A DNA stretch of 64,000 nucleotides, taken from positions 7,952,259 through 8,016,258 of the forward strand of contig OX442320.1 in the NCBI GenBank assembly GCA_949358305.1, written 5' to 3'. Source of the DNA: Strigamia acuminata (lineage: Eukaryota > Arthropoda > Chilopoda > Geophilomorpha > Linotaeniidae). Below are positions 13,215 through 26,261 of the stretch, piece by piece. The notes below the pieces were generated by a model. The model saw nothing but the letters and a program-made list of their open reading frames with translations, was not told the origin of the DNA and ran no database searches. Made by a program: the position numbers and the translations under genes. How positions within the stretch are numbered: the first letter of the stretch is position 1; each line of letters starts with the position of its first letter.

Positions 13215-13580
13215 GTTATACACACAATTTTCATTCTTTCTCTCTTAGAAAAAAGTCTATTTTTTAAAAAAATTAAAGCCAACTACGCAACTACAATAAA
13301 TCTGAAAATTAAAATATATATAATATAAAAAATAATAATAATAATGATGATTATGGTAATGATAAGGAGAATTTTTAATTTGAAAAGTTGCGGGGACTCT
13401 TTTGCTTCGTTTAGTCGAAATATTCACTTTTCAACGAGACATTTAAAACTGACAAACACAAAGTTAAGAACTCATCACTAGCACATCAAAATAAAAATGA
13501 GATATTGTTGTAATTTCAAAGAAAAGGCGATGAACCAACCAACAACGGAGAAAACTCTCGGTGTCGCACATTGAAAACAG
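13214..13580. other. Tail-to-tail interval between VPS33A and CCDC117-like gene
   Basis: These 367 bases separate two convergent stop codons and should hold both 3' UTRs. The sequence is AT-rich with a short AAT/ATG microsatellite near 13330-13350. I see no gene. Confidence 0.6.
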
Positions 13581-14651
13581 TTATAGATCCATTGTTTCCA
13601 TACCTTTCTGTGATGTCGATGGATCGTCCAAAAACAGGTGGGAAAACGAAGACTGAGGCGACATTTTCGAGAAATTGTCGCTTAAAACGAAAAATATAAA
13701 TATAATTATTATTATTATTATTTTTAAAAAAACTCACGTATTTGTATCATCGCGTGAGGAGAGTGTTTTCCGGGCTTTTAACACAGGTTGTTCTTTATTC
13801 AGGTCGTTGTTGTTATTTCTGTACTGTTGTGAAGGTTTGTTGTTGTTCAGGGCCGCTGTTTTGGCTTTAATCAAACTGCTCACTATCCCGCCCGGTGGTG
13901 TCCACAAAACCAATTCCATCGACGGCTTTTGGCTGGAGAGAGAGAAAAGACCAATCAAAATAAATAAAACAAACGATTCGCTTCAAATTAACATCTTTTC
14001 CAACAGAGTTGTCGGCAAAATTGGATCGGGATTGGCGATGCTCTTTCGAACTTCTTCAGATAAAATGAGAATCGGATCCTTTGTCTCGCTCGGCGGAGCA
14101 AAATCGTCCATATCGATAAAACTACAACAAATTGAAAAAAATAAAACAAAAATTATTCATTCGATGATATCACTTACCCCGAATCAACGTCGTCCAGAAA
14201 GACTCGCGATTCTAAACATCGTGCGTGCGCTAAATCGGAAAGAACCGACGTCTGGGCAGTTTCTTGCGACGGTGGTGGTGCGCACATAGCATTGATGTCC
14301 AGTTCCTTCATTCTGGCAATCATTTTCTCCTCGCTGATGTAGATTTTACTCGGTAGAGGTGCGCTGCAAATTCAATGCGACGGTTTTAGTCAATTTTCGT
14401 GCAATTCAAAGTGCAAATCATTCAATAATTCACTCCAAGTGGGATCCTTTCCGTTTCATCTGCGAAGTAACGATCATCGTTGGCGAATTCGACTCGACTG
14501 ACTTGGCCGTGAACGTCATTTGTGCATCCGTGTAAAAAGGCAGCGACCAGGGAATACTAGTGGGAATTGTCATAACCCATGGCATCTCGTGCTCTATTAA
14601 GGGAGACGAGGGCGACATCATCGTAAACGACTCCATGAATCGAAATACCAT
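13581..14651 (-). CDS. CCDC117: CCDC117-like protein
   Basis: Five exons read on the minus strand: 14434-14651, 14178-14363, 13993-14121, 13738-13932 and 13581-13680. They sum to 828 bases, which is 275 residues plus stop (human CCDC117 has 279). Three features identify it: the core KPSMELVLWTPPGGIVSSLI, preceded by DPILILSEEVRKSI at the family's LVLS position, and the C terminus ending GMETMDL, which mirrors the vertebrate ending. A KRK basic patch (MKRKGSHL) ends the first exon. The family's molecular role is poorly known; links to cell-cycle progression and the MMS19 iron-sulphur targeting pathway have been reported for mammals, and I infer nothing more for this gene. The ATG at 14651 lies shortly after a possible acceptor, so an upstream untranslated exon is likely. 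Confidence 0.85.
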
Positions 14652-15555
14652 CCAATAGTTCTAAAAGAACGAGGAAATATTAAACGATTGTCGCAATCCG
14701 TAATGGGTACAATGACCTACCGAAACAACAAAAACTAGCAACGCAAATTGGAAGGATTAAAAGAAATGTTCAAATCATATAAGCGAAGTAAACTGCAAAT
14801 TTTGAAAGAGAAAGACGAGGGAATTCACAAAACAGTCAGGGACTACTGTGTATTATTGCAGACGAGGCCTGCTGCGACTATGCGGTTGTTGTTGTTTCGA
14901 CTGACATCTGGCGACGAAAATCAACACAGCGCCGTAGATTTTTCTAGTAAAAATGAATTCCCAAATAAAAAATGACCATTTCATGTAAAGCAAATCTGTT
15001 TATTTACAAGTTAAGTCCTTACGAAACACGTTTTTTTATATATATATATATATATTGCAATGAAGAAAATAATTGTCCATTAGTTATTACAATAATATTG
15101 ATTGGTATTTAACTTTCACGAGAAAAAAAAATTAATTTAAACTGAATAAAGTATTGAAAATTAAATGTTCACAATTGCGTCAGTTTTAAACAAATTCTCC
15201 TTTCATCGTACAATACTAACCACAACGACCATAACTTAAAAATCAAAAGTGCTAGTAACGTCATTATTTATTACATTTTCTTATATTTCAACTGATTAAA
15301 TTCCTTTTAACAAACATACGAAGTCTAAACTGCATAAAACGTCTATTTAGACGGAGCAATAAACACCGACGTGACTGCACCTTTCAAAGTTTGTAAGTAT
15401 TATACAGTAAATTGATGAATGTGTCCCATTAGTTTTCACCAACAATCCCATTCAGCCAACTGAATGCTCAAATAATGGAAGAAAAACCATTAACATACGA
15501 TATATTTTTTTTTTAAAGAAGAAAAAAAAATCCAATTCGGTCAAAACCGCGGTGA
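14652..15555. other. Intergenic interval between CCDC117-like and OSBP
   Basis: It holds the promoter of the CCDC117-like gene on the left and the 3' UTR of OSBP on the right, both minus strand. A (TA)n run of about 20 bases lies near 15037-15055. An open frame on the plus strand at 14748-14975 starts at TTG, resembles nothing I know, and is not called. Confidence 0.6.
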
Positions 15556-18500
15556 CTAGAATATGTCCGGACACGCTGACCAATCCTGAGCTTCTTTGGC
15601 TTCCCAATAACGCCCTTGATAAATATGAATTGGGTTTCCGGTGACAGGGTCTTTTTGCTTCTTAAACCAAATTGGTTCGTAACCAGGATAAGGCCGACCT
15701 TAAATACAAACAATAATTGAATTAATTTACAAAAATGACAATTTTTACCATCAAAATACCTTCAGAAGCAGCTTGTTCGGCTTCCTGTTCCCTTTTTCTC
15801 CTCGCAGCTCGTTGTTTCTCTTCAATTCGAACCTTTTCCTGGTTTGCCGCGTCCCACAAAGCGTTTTCCATGAGTCTTTGATCGGGACGATTTCGAGTAT
15901 CCGTCGGTGCCGTACGACCTTCATCTTCGTTTAACTGAACAGCCAATTCGGTGAAATTATACATCTTTTCATATTCGGGCCTAATTAAAAATAAATAAAC
16001 AAACAAATTTCAATTAAAAATCATCATTTCACACGAAAATTAATGATTTACGGTGGCCAACGTCGTTTCCATAAAACCTTCGCAGGTCCTGTCTCTAATC
16101 TCGGTTTTTCTTTCCCTAAATCTTGACTGCTACTCAAGACCTTCGCAGCTTCGATTTTATTATCCCAAGTTCCAGAAAGCACCCAATGAATAGTTCCCTC
16201 TGGATCAGTTACAACACCAGTCACCTGAATTCATAAATAAATAAATAAACAAACAAACAAACGTAATTTAACGCGCAAACCTTTCTAGGGATTTCTCTGG
16301 AGAAATAACTGTACGGTAGATATTTCAAATGGCACTTATCGCCGCTAGTATGATTAACTATGTCCATTTCTCCGTGCTGATCCACCCACAGCTTTCCAAC
16401 GATTATATTATGTACTGTCGTGGTAACTTTGCGCCACGTGTAACGATTCCCACTCTTATTAAAATGAAGGTGACTTATTCCCAGCGGAATAACTTGCAAA
16501 TATTTCCCCCGAAACTTGCTGGACATCGTAAACTCTTGCCAGCAGCTCCAGCCACGACCCGAGCAATACTGAGCAGCCATCGGTGGATGATGACTCACCT
16601 TTCAAAGAAAACAAGAAAAGAAAATCGTTTAATTTAATTATTCTCTAGAAAATCCCAATCCAAATCCCATCCACCTGTTCGGTGATGGACCACCAGCCCA
16701 TATCGTCGCTTCGATCGCATTCGTACGTCTCTCCCAGCAACGGATTAAAAGGTTTCCCCGTCCTGTTGCTCGTTGTCGCGTAAGGAGATACGGTAAACGC
16801 CGCTACGTACGCCATCTGTTCATAGTTATCCTGGCATTCGGCGGCTCGGTCAAGAATGTCTGAATATTCAAAATCCTCCGTGAGCCGTTGTAACATCGAG
16901 AGAGGTTCACTAAAGTTAACCTACAAACATAAAAACAATATTTCAATCAAATTTATAATAAATAAAATAAAATAAAATATTTACGGGCATTGGTATTTTA
17001 GTTAAATCCTTTCCTATACAATTCTTCATGATGCTCCATAAATTAATGCTATAATTCGGTCGTTCGGGAATATGTTTACGTCGTTTACGTTTATTTGGAT
17101 TATCTTGAGAACTCGATGAAAGGCTTATGGATGATAAACTAGAGTGAACGTTTGCACTATCCGTAGTCGTTTCGTTCGGTAACTATCAAACAAACATCAT
17201 TCACAATTTAATTAATTTAATTAATTTAATTGATTCAATATAAACACGCGCCAAACATACTTTCTTAAGTTTTCTAGCGGTTAAAGCGGCTTCCTGGCCG
17301 TCGGTCTCCACTTCAGATCCTGAGCTGGAGACGCCATCATTCATTCCAGCTCCTTCGCTTCCTATGCTGATTCCACTGGCAGTTCGTCTTTAAAAGAAGC
17401 AAAAATTAATAAACAATGAAATAAAATCATTAAAAACAGCAACAAGAAGGGGAAAACTATTAAATTATGCACTTTTCCTAATGAATTATTCATGCATCAG
17501 CAAGCAAAGTTCCTCACGTGTCTCACCTGAGCGAACTTGCTATGTCTTGTCTTTTTGTCCTAAATTTATTGGGAAATTTACCAACAACTTCTAAACTGTA
17601 AGGAGAAGATTAGGGGTGTGGAAAGGTGTGCCATTAACATTAACTTCAATGTTAAATATTAATCAATTAAAGCTAATTATTGTTATTTACCTATGACTTA
17701 TAGACGGTATTGTAACTATAAAGTCCGTTTGATGTTCCTCGGCATCGAAAAATTCCTCCTCGCCATCAGAATGACTTAAATCTATTAAAAAAATACACAA
17801 ATAACACATTAACAATAGCATACGTGCTTAATTTATCGTTTTGTTCCTCAACAATAAGAAAAAACACGTTGTAATTGAATGCAAGCCAAACAAAAAGAAA
17901 ATTAAATGAGAAAAATTGATAAGTTTGATTATCTGAGACAGATTAGGAAGGGAAACGATTAATTAATTCATTACTCACTCTGGCCAGGCAAGTTCTGAGC
18001 GCTCGTCACTGCTTTTGCAGCTTGTTCCAGGTGCGAATGTTGGCGTGCCAGCTGTTCGACCATTTCTTCGAGTCGTAATCGATGCTCGTGCTCGTGTTGG
18101 AGCATTTTTTGCCATTTCCGGCCGCTCGTTTGCGCCATTTCGGAGAAATCCGTACATGCCTAGATCAGAAGAAAGCTTACTACTTTTGCATAACAAATAT
18201 AATAAGGATGGGGAGAAACAAAAGACATTTATCTGAAATGTGAGAATACAATTGACATTACAGCGTTAGAAAAAGAATATCTCACATTTCCACATCTGAA
18301 ATAAGTAAACTATAATTCGTACATTCATCATTGCGTTGGACGTTATCCGGAAAAGCGTGGCTCGTTCGTTAACGGACTTGATTTTCGTCGGTAAATCCGG
18401 CGAGGCACAGTCCAGTTGTTCTAATTCACTTAACAAACGTTGCAAAGCGGCTCCGTGTTTCAGAATCAAATCATTACACGTATTTAGATCCTCGAGTTTG

Positions 18501-19284
18501 GCCACTAATGTTTTTACAACGGTTTCCAGTTCGTTCTTCTCCGACGGCATCGGCATGTCTTCGAAATCGTCGTCGTCCTCTGCAAATAGCAAGAATATTT
18601 ACAAAACGAGAGACTAAATCGATGACTAAAGCTATCGACAGATTCTAGCAATCGTTATCTAGGAATTTGATAGTTATTTTTGGTTTAAACTCATTTATAT
18701 ACCTGATTCCATCTGTCGAATCGCTTTGGCCTTGGCTAACTCCAGAGTTGTAACCCATCTTTGCCGCTCAATTTCCGTGCTGGCTTTTAAGTGAAACGTT
18801 TGAGTGCCTCCATTAGAAATGACGAAATTACACGAATCTTCGGTGTGTATTACGGCTCCCTGCAGACTTATGGTGCCGCGACAAGTGTGCGCCATCTCCG
18901 CTTGAGTTCTGCAATTGGAAATTTAATTTTGGATTAAAATTAGACAGAACACAAACAACTTAATTGGTGTTTTTCATTTTGCTACGTCAATCAAAGGTGG
19001 ATTTTTCGGTTGTTTCGAATAAGAAAATACCTTTTTGGGTGGTTGGTTTGTGGGAGGTTTTGGATTTGGCAATTTTAGCGGTTTTTTAATGACAACGTAA
19101 TTTAATGTCAGAAAACAGATTGGCATTACGCAATTTGAGATCACACATTTGTTTACCTGTAATAGGACAAAAGGCCATTGGAAAGAACGAACCAGCGCTT
19201 CTGATAACCTTTTATATAATTTGTCCATTTGGAAAGCCATCCCTTCATTTCGGACTCGTTCTGTTGAATTTTGTACTCGTTCAT
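15556..19284 (-). CDS. OSBP: Oxysterol-binding protein 1
   Basis: This protein exchanges cholesterol and PI4P at ER-Golgi and ER-endosome contact sites. The ATG at 19284 has an in-frame stop just upstream. The PH domain spans about residues 10-105 ([20 protein letters not shown], then [10 protein letters not shown] and [20 protein letters not shown]). A coiled region follows near 18000-18590. A textbook FFAT motif for VAP binding (EFFDAEE) lies near 17740-17760. The sterol-binding domain begins with [20 protein letters not shown] and contains [12 protein letters not shown] and the family signature EQVSHHPP, which is split by an intron near 16600-16660. The C terminus is [11 protein letters not shown], ending at the stop at 15556-15558. 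All the features expected for OSBP itself, rather than a short ORP, are present. One small exon near 17530-17600 may be optional. Confidence 0.94.
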
Positions 19285-19898
19285 CGTCCTATGATCACAT
19301 CCTACTCAGACACCAAGTACACCCTCGCAGGGAGGCGAGATGCCATCATGGCTGCTAAACTGGTCGCTTTAATTTTACACGTATGTTGGTATTTAGATGT
19401 AAGGTAAAACGAATGTGAGTAGTTTTAAAATATTTTATATTTCATTATTTTTATTTTTAATTTTTTTTGGGTGGTTTAGGAAGAAGTTTAAGGTGGTTTT
19501 AATGATTTGGATCTTATATTAGGTTTCTGTATCTGCGGGATCGAATTACTTGTTTTAGATTTTTGTCCCTAGGTGGGAGAACTGTATATCTCCGTCTAGG
19601 TACAAAACGTTGAGTTAAAATATAATTATAGCGTTGAAAATAAAATAAAAAATATAAATTAAAATATAAAACAAACTTCGTAGTTTTTAAAAATCGTGAA
19701 TTTAACAGTAAAGCAAATTAAATAGATATTTACAAATAAATAATAATAAAAAATTGCCGTGGAAGCGTGTTGTTTTGAAATTCAAAATGGGCGATTAACC
19801 TTTTCGCGCTTGTTTGTATTTTGGGGTTTGATCTCGAAGAATCACAAATATCCGTCGTTAAAACTCTATCTTTGACATTCAAAATTATGACATAATTA
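19285..19898. promoter_or_regulatory. Divergent promoter region between OSBP and MZT2
   Basis: The two genes start 0.6 kb apart on opposite strands. The interval contains their 5' UTRs. The open frame at 19105-19407 on the plus strand partly mirrors the first OSBP exon and is not a gene. I see no clear TATA box or known motif. Confidence 0.5.
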
Positions 19899-20331
19899 AT
19901 GATGCAGAGAGGTAAATTCTCCTTTCACTCTCCAGCTTAGTATTTACCCTAAAATAAATCAAAATTTAATTACAGAAACTATTAGCACAGCCAGAACTTT
20001 GGTGACGAAAACCCAATCAAAACACAAACTCCCAGCCAAAGTCAATTTATCGGGCGAAGAAACCGAACTGTACGAATTAGCTTCACTCGCTGACATCCAC
20101 TTCGATCCCAGAGTGTTCAAGTAAAATCTTTAATCGATGAAAACAATTTAAATCTATTTCTAACTCTTTTCAAACAGAATTATCTTGGATTTGCTTCAAC
20201 TGAACGTTTCCCCAACAGCCATCATGGAAATGCTGAAGTGCATGAGCACAAGCTCCTATCAAGGAAAAGCACCGCCACCGACGACGCAAGGGGACAGTCT
20301 TGTCAAGCAAAACACTCACAAAAAACGATGA
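19899..20331 (+). CDS. MZT2: Mitotic-spindle organizing protein 2 (MOZART2)
   Basis: MZT2 is a small component of gamma-tubulin ring complexes that binds N-terminal regions of GCP-type subunits or their partners. The gene has three exons: 19899-19911 (only ATGATGCAGAGAG), 19976-20120 and 20178-20331. Together they give 103 residues plus stop, in frame. The family core is clear: LSGEETELYELASLADIHFD, PRVFKIILDLLQLNVSPTAI and MEMLKCMSTSS. The C-terminal tail is basic and polar. The long tail of mammalian MZT2 is missing, which is common outside vertebrates. The start is supported by exact phase between the 13-base first exon and exon 2. Confidence 0.9.
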
Positions 20332-21069
20332 AAAAAAGCTGTCAATTTGTTTGCTCGTTGTGCGCAGTTTGAATTCAATTTTTGCAGTTGCACGTTGAAA
20401 AATAATGTTAAATATGCTGTTATTAAAAAATTTTACCATTTGTTTAAACGATTAGTATGAATGTATTTGCTTTGGTAATATGTAAACGATTTGCTTTTTA
20501 TTCTTGTAAATTATGATTTATGATTTATGGTATGTAAACATTATGGAAATAAAAGTGCCGTAGCATCTGCTTTTGTGGTATTTTTGTAAAATATGACCTG
20601 AAAAATTTAATTTGAGGTTTCTTTTTATTTTGTGGTTTTGTGCCCTCCCTCGCCCCTCCGCTTCCAGAGCCCCAAAATCGTAACATGCGCAGTTTGATTG
20701 TCCCAGGCGCATGCTCAATATAAACACTCCGCCATTTTGTTTTGGTTGATCCTAGGTATTTTAGAGGTTGATCAATTTAAAACGGTTATTTCATTCTTAA
20801 TGCACCGCTCACTCGAAATATATTCCTAAGAAATTAAACCAGGTATTTAAATATTCCGTTCTACCGTTTCTCCGAAGCGACTGTCATTTTCTTCTCCTCA
20901 TTTCAACGGAATGTTGCTGAAGCTTCGCTGACAATCATGAAGCCAAGATGGAGTCGACGATAGCTCTTCAACTTGATTTCAACGTTTTTACTGAGTTCTA
21001 AGCCATCATTTCTATTATTTCGGACCGGTATTTGCTGCGAAAATCGTACCTCGGTATAAAATCTCGCAA
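20332..21069. promoter_or_regulatory. MZT2 3' end and PHF12 promoter / 5' UTR
   Basis: The left half should hold the MZT2 3' UTR. A CTCCGCCATTTTG sequence, resembling a YY1/Pho-type site, lies near 20728-20740, followed by about 330 bases of likely PHF12 5' UTR. I see no other gene. Confidence 0.5.
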
Positions 21070-24000
21070 ATGGCTGCCGTAGAATACGATCTCGATACTT
21101 CAGGCGGTCTGATGCCAGTAAGTTTTCTCAATATTCAACATGGCTTCTTATTTTTATTCAATTTTTCGACATTTTCGCTAATGCTCGTCTTGTTTCTGTC
21201 CGGTTTTTGTAGGAAATTCAGGCACTGATTGCTCCACCGACGAGCGACGAACCTGCACGCCGAAATAGACACAGAGAAGGAAATCATCGTCGACCAGGAC
21301 GATCGTTTAACCACGATTGCTGCGACAGTTGTAAAGAAGGAGGTGATTTACTTTGCTGCGATCGGTGTCCGGCTGCGTTTCATTTGCAGTGCCAGTAAGT
21401 GTGTATTGATGATTTAAAAATGTAGTTACCGGTATTGAAAGGAAACATGGCTGTTTGATTGATTTTCAAGTGGCCTCGCGTTTAATTCGGAAATGACGCC
21501 ATGTTGAATTTTGTGCTTTTTTTTTAAGTCGCTAAGTTTTGATATTTATTTGTAGTAATCCTCCGCTTCAAGACGAAGACATTCCACCGGGAGAATGGCT
21601 TTGTCATCGTTGTATTACGTTAGAAAAAGAGGTTTGTTTGTGATTTTAATGGTTTTTTTAAGGTTTGAGGAATGTTTTTGTTTGTTTTTTGCAGTTTGGT
21701 GTTGGTGTGGTTCAACCACGACCGCTGGAAAGCGATATTGCATCAATTCACAGTCAACAGAGTCAGCACACGACGAGCGACAAGGAAAAGACTCAATCGA
21801 GTAGTGAAAAAGACGAAACAGACAGAATCTCTCACAGATCCACTTCTATTGACGAAGAAGTGATGGAAATTGACGAAGCTAGCGAGGAAAATCAAACCGG
21901 GACGACCGACTCCGTGGGAGAAATGGAGTACGAACCTTCACTCAATGAATCTCCGTTTCAAACGCTGTGCCGAGCGGCGAAATTTATGAACCCGAAACAG
22001 TTTCAAATCCCGCCGGAGCTGCAGTGCACGACGTCGTTCCCAGGCACCAGCAAACGGCTGCAGAAGAAAGATGGGAATAAAAATAACGCTAAAAAGCCTG
22101 CCCACGAATTGGATGGTGGTTTCGTCTCGCTTCCGGCTAAGACGTGTTTCGAGTGCAGAAAGTGAGCGCGATTAATGTAATAAATAATAAATATTTTACA
22201 AATTTGTAATTTAGGAGTTGTCGGAAGGCGCCATTGATCCAATGCGATTACTGCCCACTCTTGTTTCATCAGGATTGCTTAAATCCGCCACTGACGACGT
22301 TGCCGACGGGACGTTGGATGTGTCCCAACCATCCGGAAAATTTTTTGGTGCTTTGGAAAATGATTTGTTGTTGTTGTTTGATTTAATTAATTTTGGTTTT
22401 TGTTAACAGGATCAAAAACTCTTGACTTCTACCAGTTTAACGGAAAGGTTGAAACTGTGGGATAAATTCTCGGGTCACATATCACAAGACACAGTTAAAA
22501 TTGGATTTTTGAAGAAGGTTCATCGACAGAATCCCCCGTTTCGGTATAAGATTAAACATCCGCCCCGCAACAGAGTTCAGGTATAAAAAGAAATATTTTT
22601 TTTATTTATATATTTTAAGCTAATTTATTTTTATTTTCTAGGTACCACAAACAATAAAGGATCATTACAAACATCCACCGCCTTTGTTACCCAGAGTGAC
22701 GGACTCGCCGTTAAGTCTGAGGGAGAATTCCGTAGTGACGGCTACGGCTTCGACGCCATCTTCATCTTCATCTGCATTAGCGACATTAGAGGAGCAAGAC
22801 GAGGTTTTAATTCTACATTCCCTCGTTTTATTATTTTATTTTATTTTATTTTATCATTTTTTTCAATTTAATTTAGTGGTTAACGACGCTGGTTTCGCTT
22901 CAAACGAGCATAGCACGATATTTAGCGCAGAAACAAATCCTAAGGAACGGAAACAATAACAATAACGATTGTAAAAGCACTTCTTCACCCAATGGCTCGT
23001 CGTCGGTTAACCCGGGGAATTGTAACGGCACCTCATTGCTTCAACGAAAGAGTCCCACGAAAATGATGGTGAACGGGAGCATCCATTCTACAATGGAGTC
23101 TCCACGAACAGCCGTGGCGACATCCGGCACTTTATCGCCTGCCAAACACAACGGACCCGTCTCGTTGCTCCATCACCCCGGTTTCACGGCTGCGAACGGC
23201 GATTTGGTGACGACCGACCTAGTGAAGGTGAAAGCCGAGCCGCCGTCGATCGCTCCGAAAACGAAAGCGGAGACTATAAACACGCCATTGTCATCAGTCG
23301 TTAAAGTGACACTTCCGGTTGGTGCAGTTCAAACACCGTCGTCCATATTAAACCAAGTGAAAAGTTTCGTTATCAACTCATCCGCACCCGTGTCATCCGC
23401 ACCCGCGTCATCCGCACCCGCACCCGCATCGCCATCCACACTCAGAGGAACCCCGGGCTGCGTCATGACGAGGGTCGTGACCCCCACCGCCACAAATTCC
23501 ACGTCCATTTTGCAACCGCGGTTTCCCGGCTCGCCGCAAACGTCGATCGTGAGGACACCGATGTCGGCGATGAACGGAAATAGAGCCGCGTTAAATCCTA
23601 CCGCTACGAAAGTGGTCACAGTTCAAGCGAGCGGCAAGTTGTGCACGAGTCCGACCATCGTGAGCCCAGTTCAGCCCAAAGTGAACGTACAATCAACTTT
23701 AAGTAATTCACCGGCAATCATTAATTTGAACAGCACGCTTCAAGGGTGCATCGAAGGTTCGGGAGGTAATTTTTGGGCATTTTTGGGCGTAAAATTGTTT
23801 GGAAAATAATTTTTTTTTAAATTTTTTTTTTAGATGTTGAGTTGAGCAAGTTGGACGAAAGGTTGATTCATATATTGGCGTGGCAGCGGTTACAGCAATT
23901 GCTGCCAGCGACTAAAAGCACGGGCGTTGGGGCGAAAAAGGGAGGCGGTGATTGCGCAAATTCGTCCGGGGTGAAGGAAGTTCAAGCGAGAGCTACCGTT

Positions 24001-24723
24001 TGTTCGTTGACGGGGAAGGGCCATCTAGTGCCGATGCCGTATAGAGTATTAACGATAGGAACGGGAGCCGATATGGATGTTTGTTTACCAAATTATGGCC
24101 ATTGTAATTTTGTTTCGGCAAAACATGCATCGATTTTTTATGACGAAGTGAGTTAATGGGTTTGTTTATTGGTTTTTTTTGTAAATGGATTTTTTTTTTT
24201 TTTTTTTTTTTTGTTAGACAACTAAGCATTACGAGCTGCTTAATTACAGCGAACATGGAACGACTGTTGATAATGTTCTTTACTCATGTGATTTTTCGGA
24301 AAAAAATTTGGCCACACCTGCACCATCATCAGTCGTTGCATCCGTAAGGAATATCATTAATCGAGCTCGTGGACTGTCGGAAAGAAAACAAGCGGATAGA
24401 CTCACTATGAGTTCGCGAACAAATGAAGTAATTTTGAAAATAAATTATTTTTTTTTGTCGGTTTGTTAATTTTTATTTAATTGCAGAATTGGAAAGTGTG
24501 CAATTGTAAGGCGAGCAGCTCGAGCTTGATAGGCGGAAGCGGCGCCGGTTGGGAGGGAACTGCGCTGTTGCATCACGGCAGTTACATTAAATGCGGATGC
24601 ATTCAATTTGTGTTCAGCATAACTGATTACATCGTTAAAGATCACAATAGAATTAGCCAGTTGGCGACGACTGATCAGAATCCTGATTTAAGTACTCCTA
24701 CAAAGAAGAGCGCATTTACATGA
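21070..24723 (+). CDS. PHF12: PHD finger protein 12 (Pf1)
   Basis: PHF12 is a nuclear adaptor of Sin3-HDAC and related chromatin complexes. It starts [16 protein letters not shown] (exon 1, 21070-21117), a conserved N terminus. The first PHD finger ([20 protein letters not shown]) lies in the exon at 21213-21394 and continues through [21 protein letters not shown] second PHD finger ([18 protein letters not shown]) is near 22220-22400. A long serine/proline-rich linker fills 22700-23800, with a small [19 protein letters not shown] repeat. A C-terminal FHA-like domain follows ([20 protein letters not shown], then [20 protein letters not shown]), and then a well-conserved [20 protein letters not shown] block. 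The stop is at 24721-24723. Total length is about 900 residues, near the family norm. Several introns carry long T runs (for example 24190-24212). Confidence 0.94.
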
Positions 24724-26261
24724 CTGGAATGAGGAAAAAAAGATATTAATTGTTGATAGACAGATGGCTATTTTTTAAATGAGATAGTAATAATGTTATT
24801 TTGTCTAAAAGTGCCATGAAATGTCGCACAAGGATAGTCGGAAAGCTAACATTTGCGTTTAAGTTGGATGAAATTTTATTGAGCAACCTGAGAGGTTCAA
24901 ATTATTAAAATATATGGAAACTGAATTGGTTTTATAAACAATTTGGTGTTTGTAGTTGTATATAGTTTTTTCGTACTTAAAAAAAAAGACATCTACTTTT
25001 ATGTTGACGACCGAATTCTTGTAGAGAATAATCTCAGATTAATCGATAACATTTTTGTAATAACCTTTCTCACTTTTTTAATTGCTGATTGATAACGAGA
25101 ATAATCATTTGGTGAATGGTTCATCGCATTGCGTGTAAATAATAGATATAAAATACGAAATACAAAATACTAGCTTTTATTTTTTAATTAATCTGATATA
25201 TAAAATTAAAAAAGCATTTCATCCCCAACTGTAGTTAAGTAAATCATTTAGTCATGTACATTTTTCGGTATAAATATGCATAGAATTAATTTTTTTTTTT
25301 TTTTTTTGTAAACAAAATAGTAAAATTTAGAAATTGCTCAAGAAAAAGTGTAAAAACATTTTTATCCTTTAAATATTTACTGTTGTTAGCATCGTGTTTG
25401 TAGTTGCATTTCTAAAACACTATGAAAATGATTATTAAATTGGAAAGTGAAGTTTCAAATGGACTTGAGACTAAAATACTATATATATATACATATATAT
25501 ATAAATATATAAATAATGCTTTTTTTTCTTTTTGTAAATTATTTCAGTATTCTTCAAGTGTTGCAGTGTACAGTTTCTTACTTTTGATTTATTTTTATTC
25601 GTGTCGCCGCAAATACATTTTGGTACCTATTTTACTAACTGTTGAATAGAAATTTCCCCGTAATAAATCATATCCCACTTAGGAAATGAAATAACGTTAC
25701 AAGTATCTGAAAAAAATGCGTCACTTTTTGCATGTATCATTTCGTTTTTGGACGTTTGAATCCAGAAATTTGTTGTATTATTTAAGTTAATTGTAATAAT
25801 AAATCAGAATTACACTGACAAATTAATCGAGTCGACTGGATAATAAATTTCTTAGTATTTAAAAATAAAAACCGGATTTATAAATCCTTGGTTTTTAAAA
25901 ACCGGCTTTTTATTGGGAGAAATTGCAGAAATGGTGTCTTAAACACGGACATCTTGCTTCGAATCAACCGAGGCAAGTTACGAAATAACAAAAACGCACG
26001 TTTTATTCGGGATATCGTTTATTTTTTAACAAATTCAAATAGATTTGATGTAGATTTCAAACTGTTTTAACCATCAACAACCAACAGATGATAAATCCCC
26101 AGAATGCATCAGTAAATCGGCCATTTTTAATTTGTAGTGTACCAAATCCAGCTTGTTCCGTATCTCGTCGTCGGAACAAGTGTGTGCCTTTGAACGGTTC
26201 ATTTACATTTGCGTTCACATCAAATCGGATCCATGCCTCACCGCATATAAACAGCAACGAA
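24724..26261. other. Intergenic: PHF12 3' region and UNC119 upstream region
   Basis: These 1.5 kb are very AT-rich and contain a long T run (about 25290-25307) and a TA/ATA microsatellite near 25480-25515. No coding gene is evident. An open frame from ATG 26088 reads in phase into UNC119 exon 1 and would add 58 residues with no family resemblance. I treat it as 5' UTR, but it could be an alternative N terminus. Confidence 0.55.

Noticed and set aside
14748-14975. Small plus-strand gene of 75 residues
   Set aside because: It starts at TTG, has no family resemblance and lies just upstream of the CCDC117-like start on the other strand.
26088-26261. Extended N terminus of UNC119
   Set aside because: The frame is open from ATG 26088, but the added 58 residues resemble no UNC119. 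It is noted as possible only.
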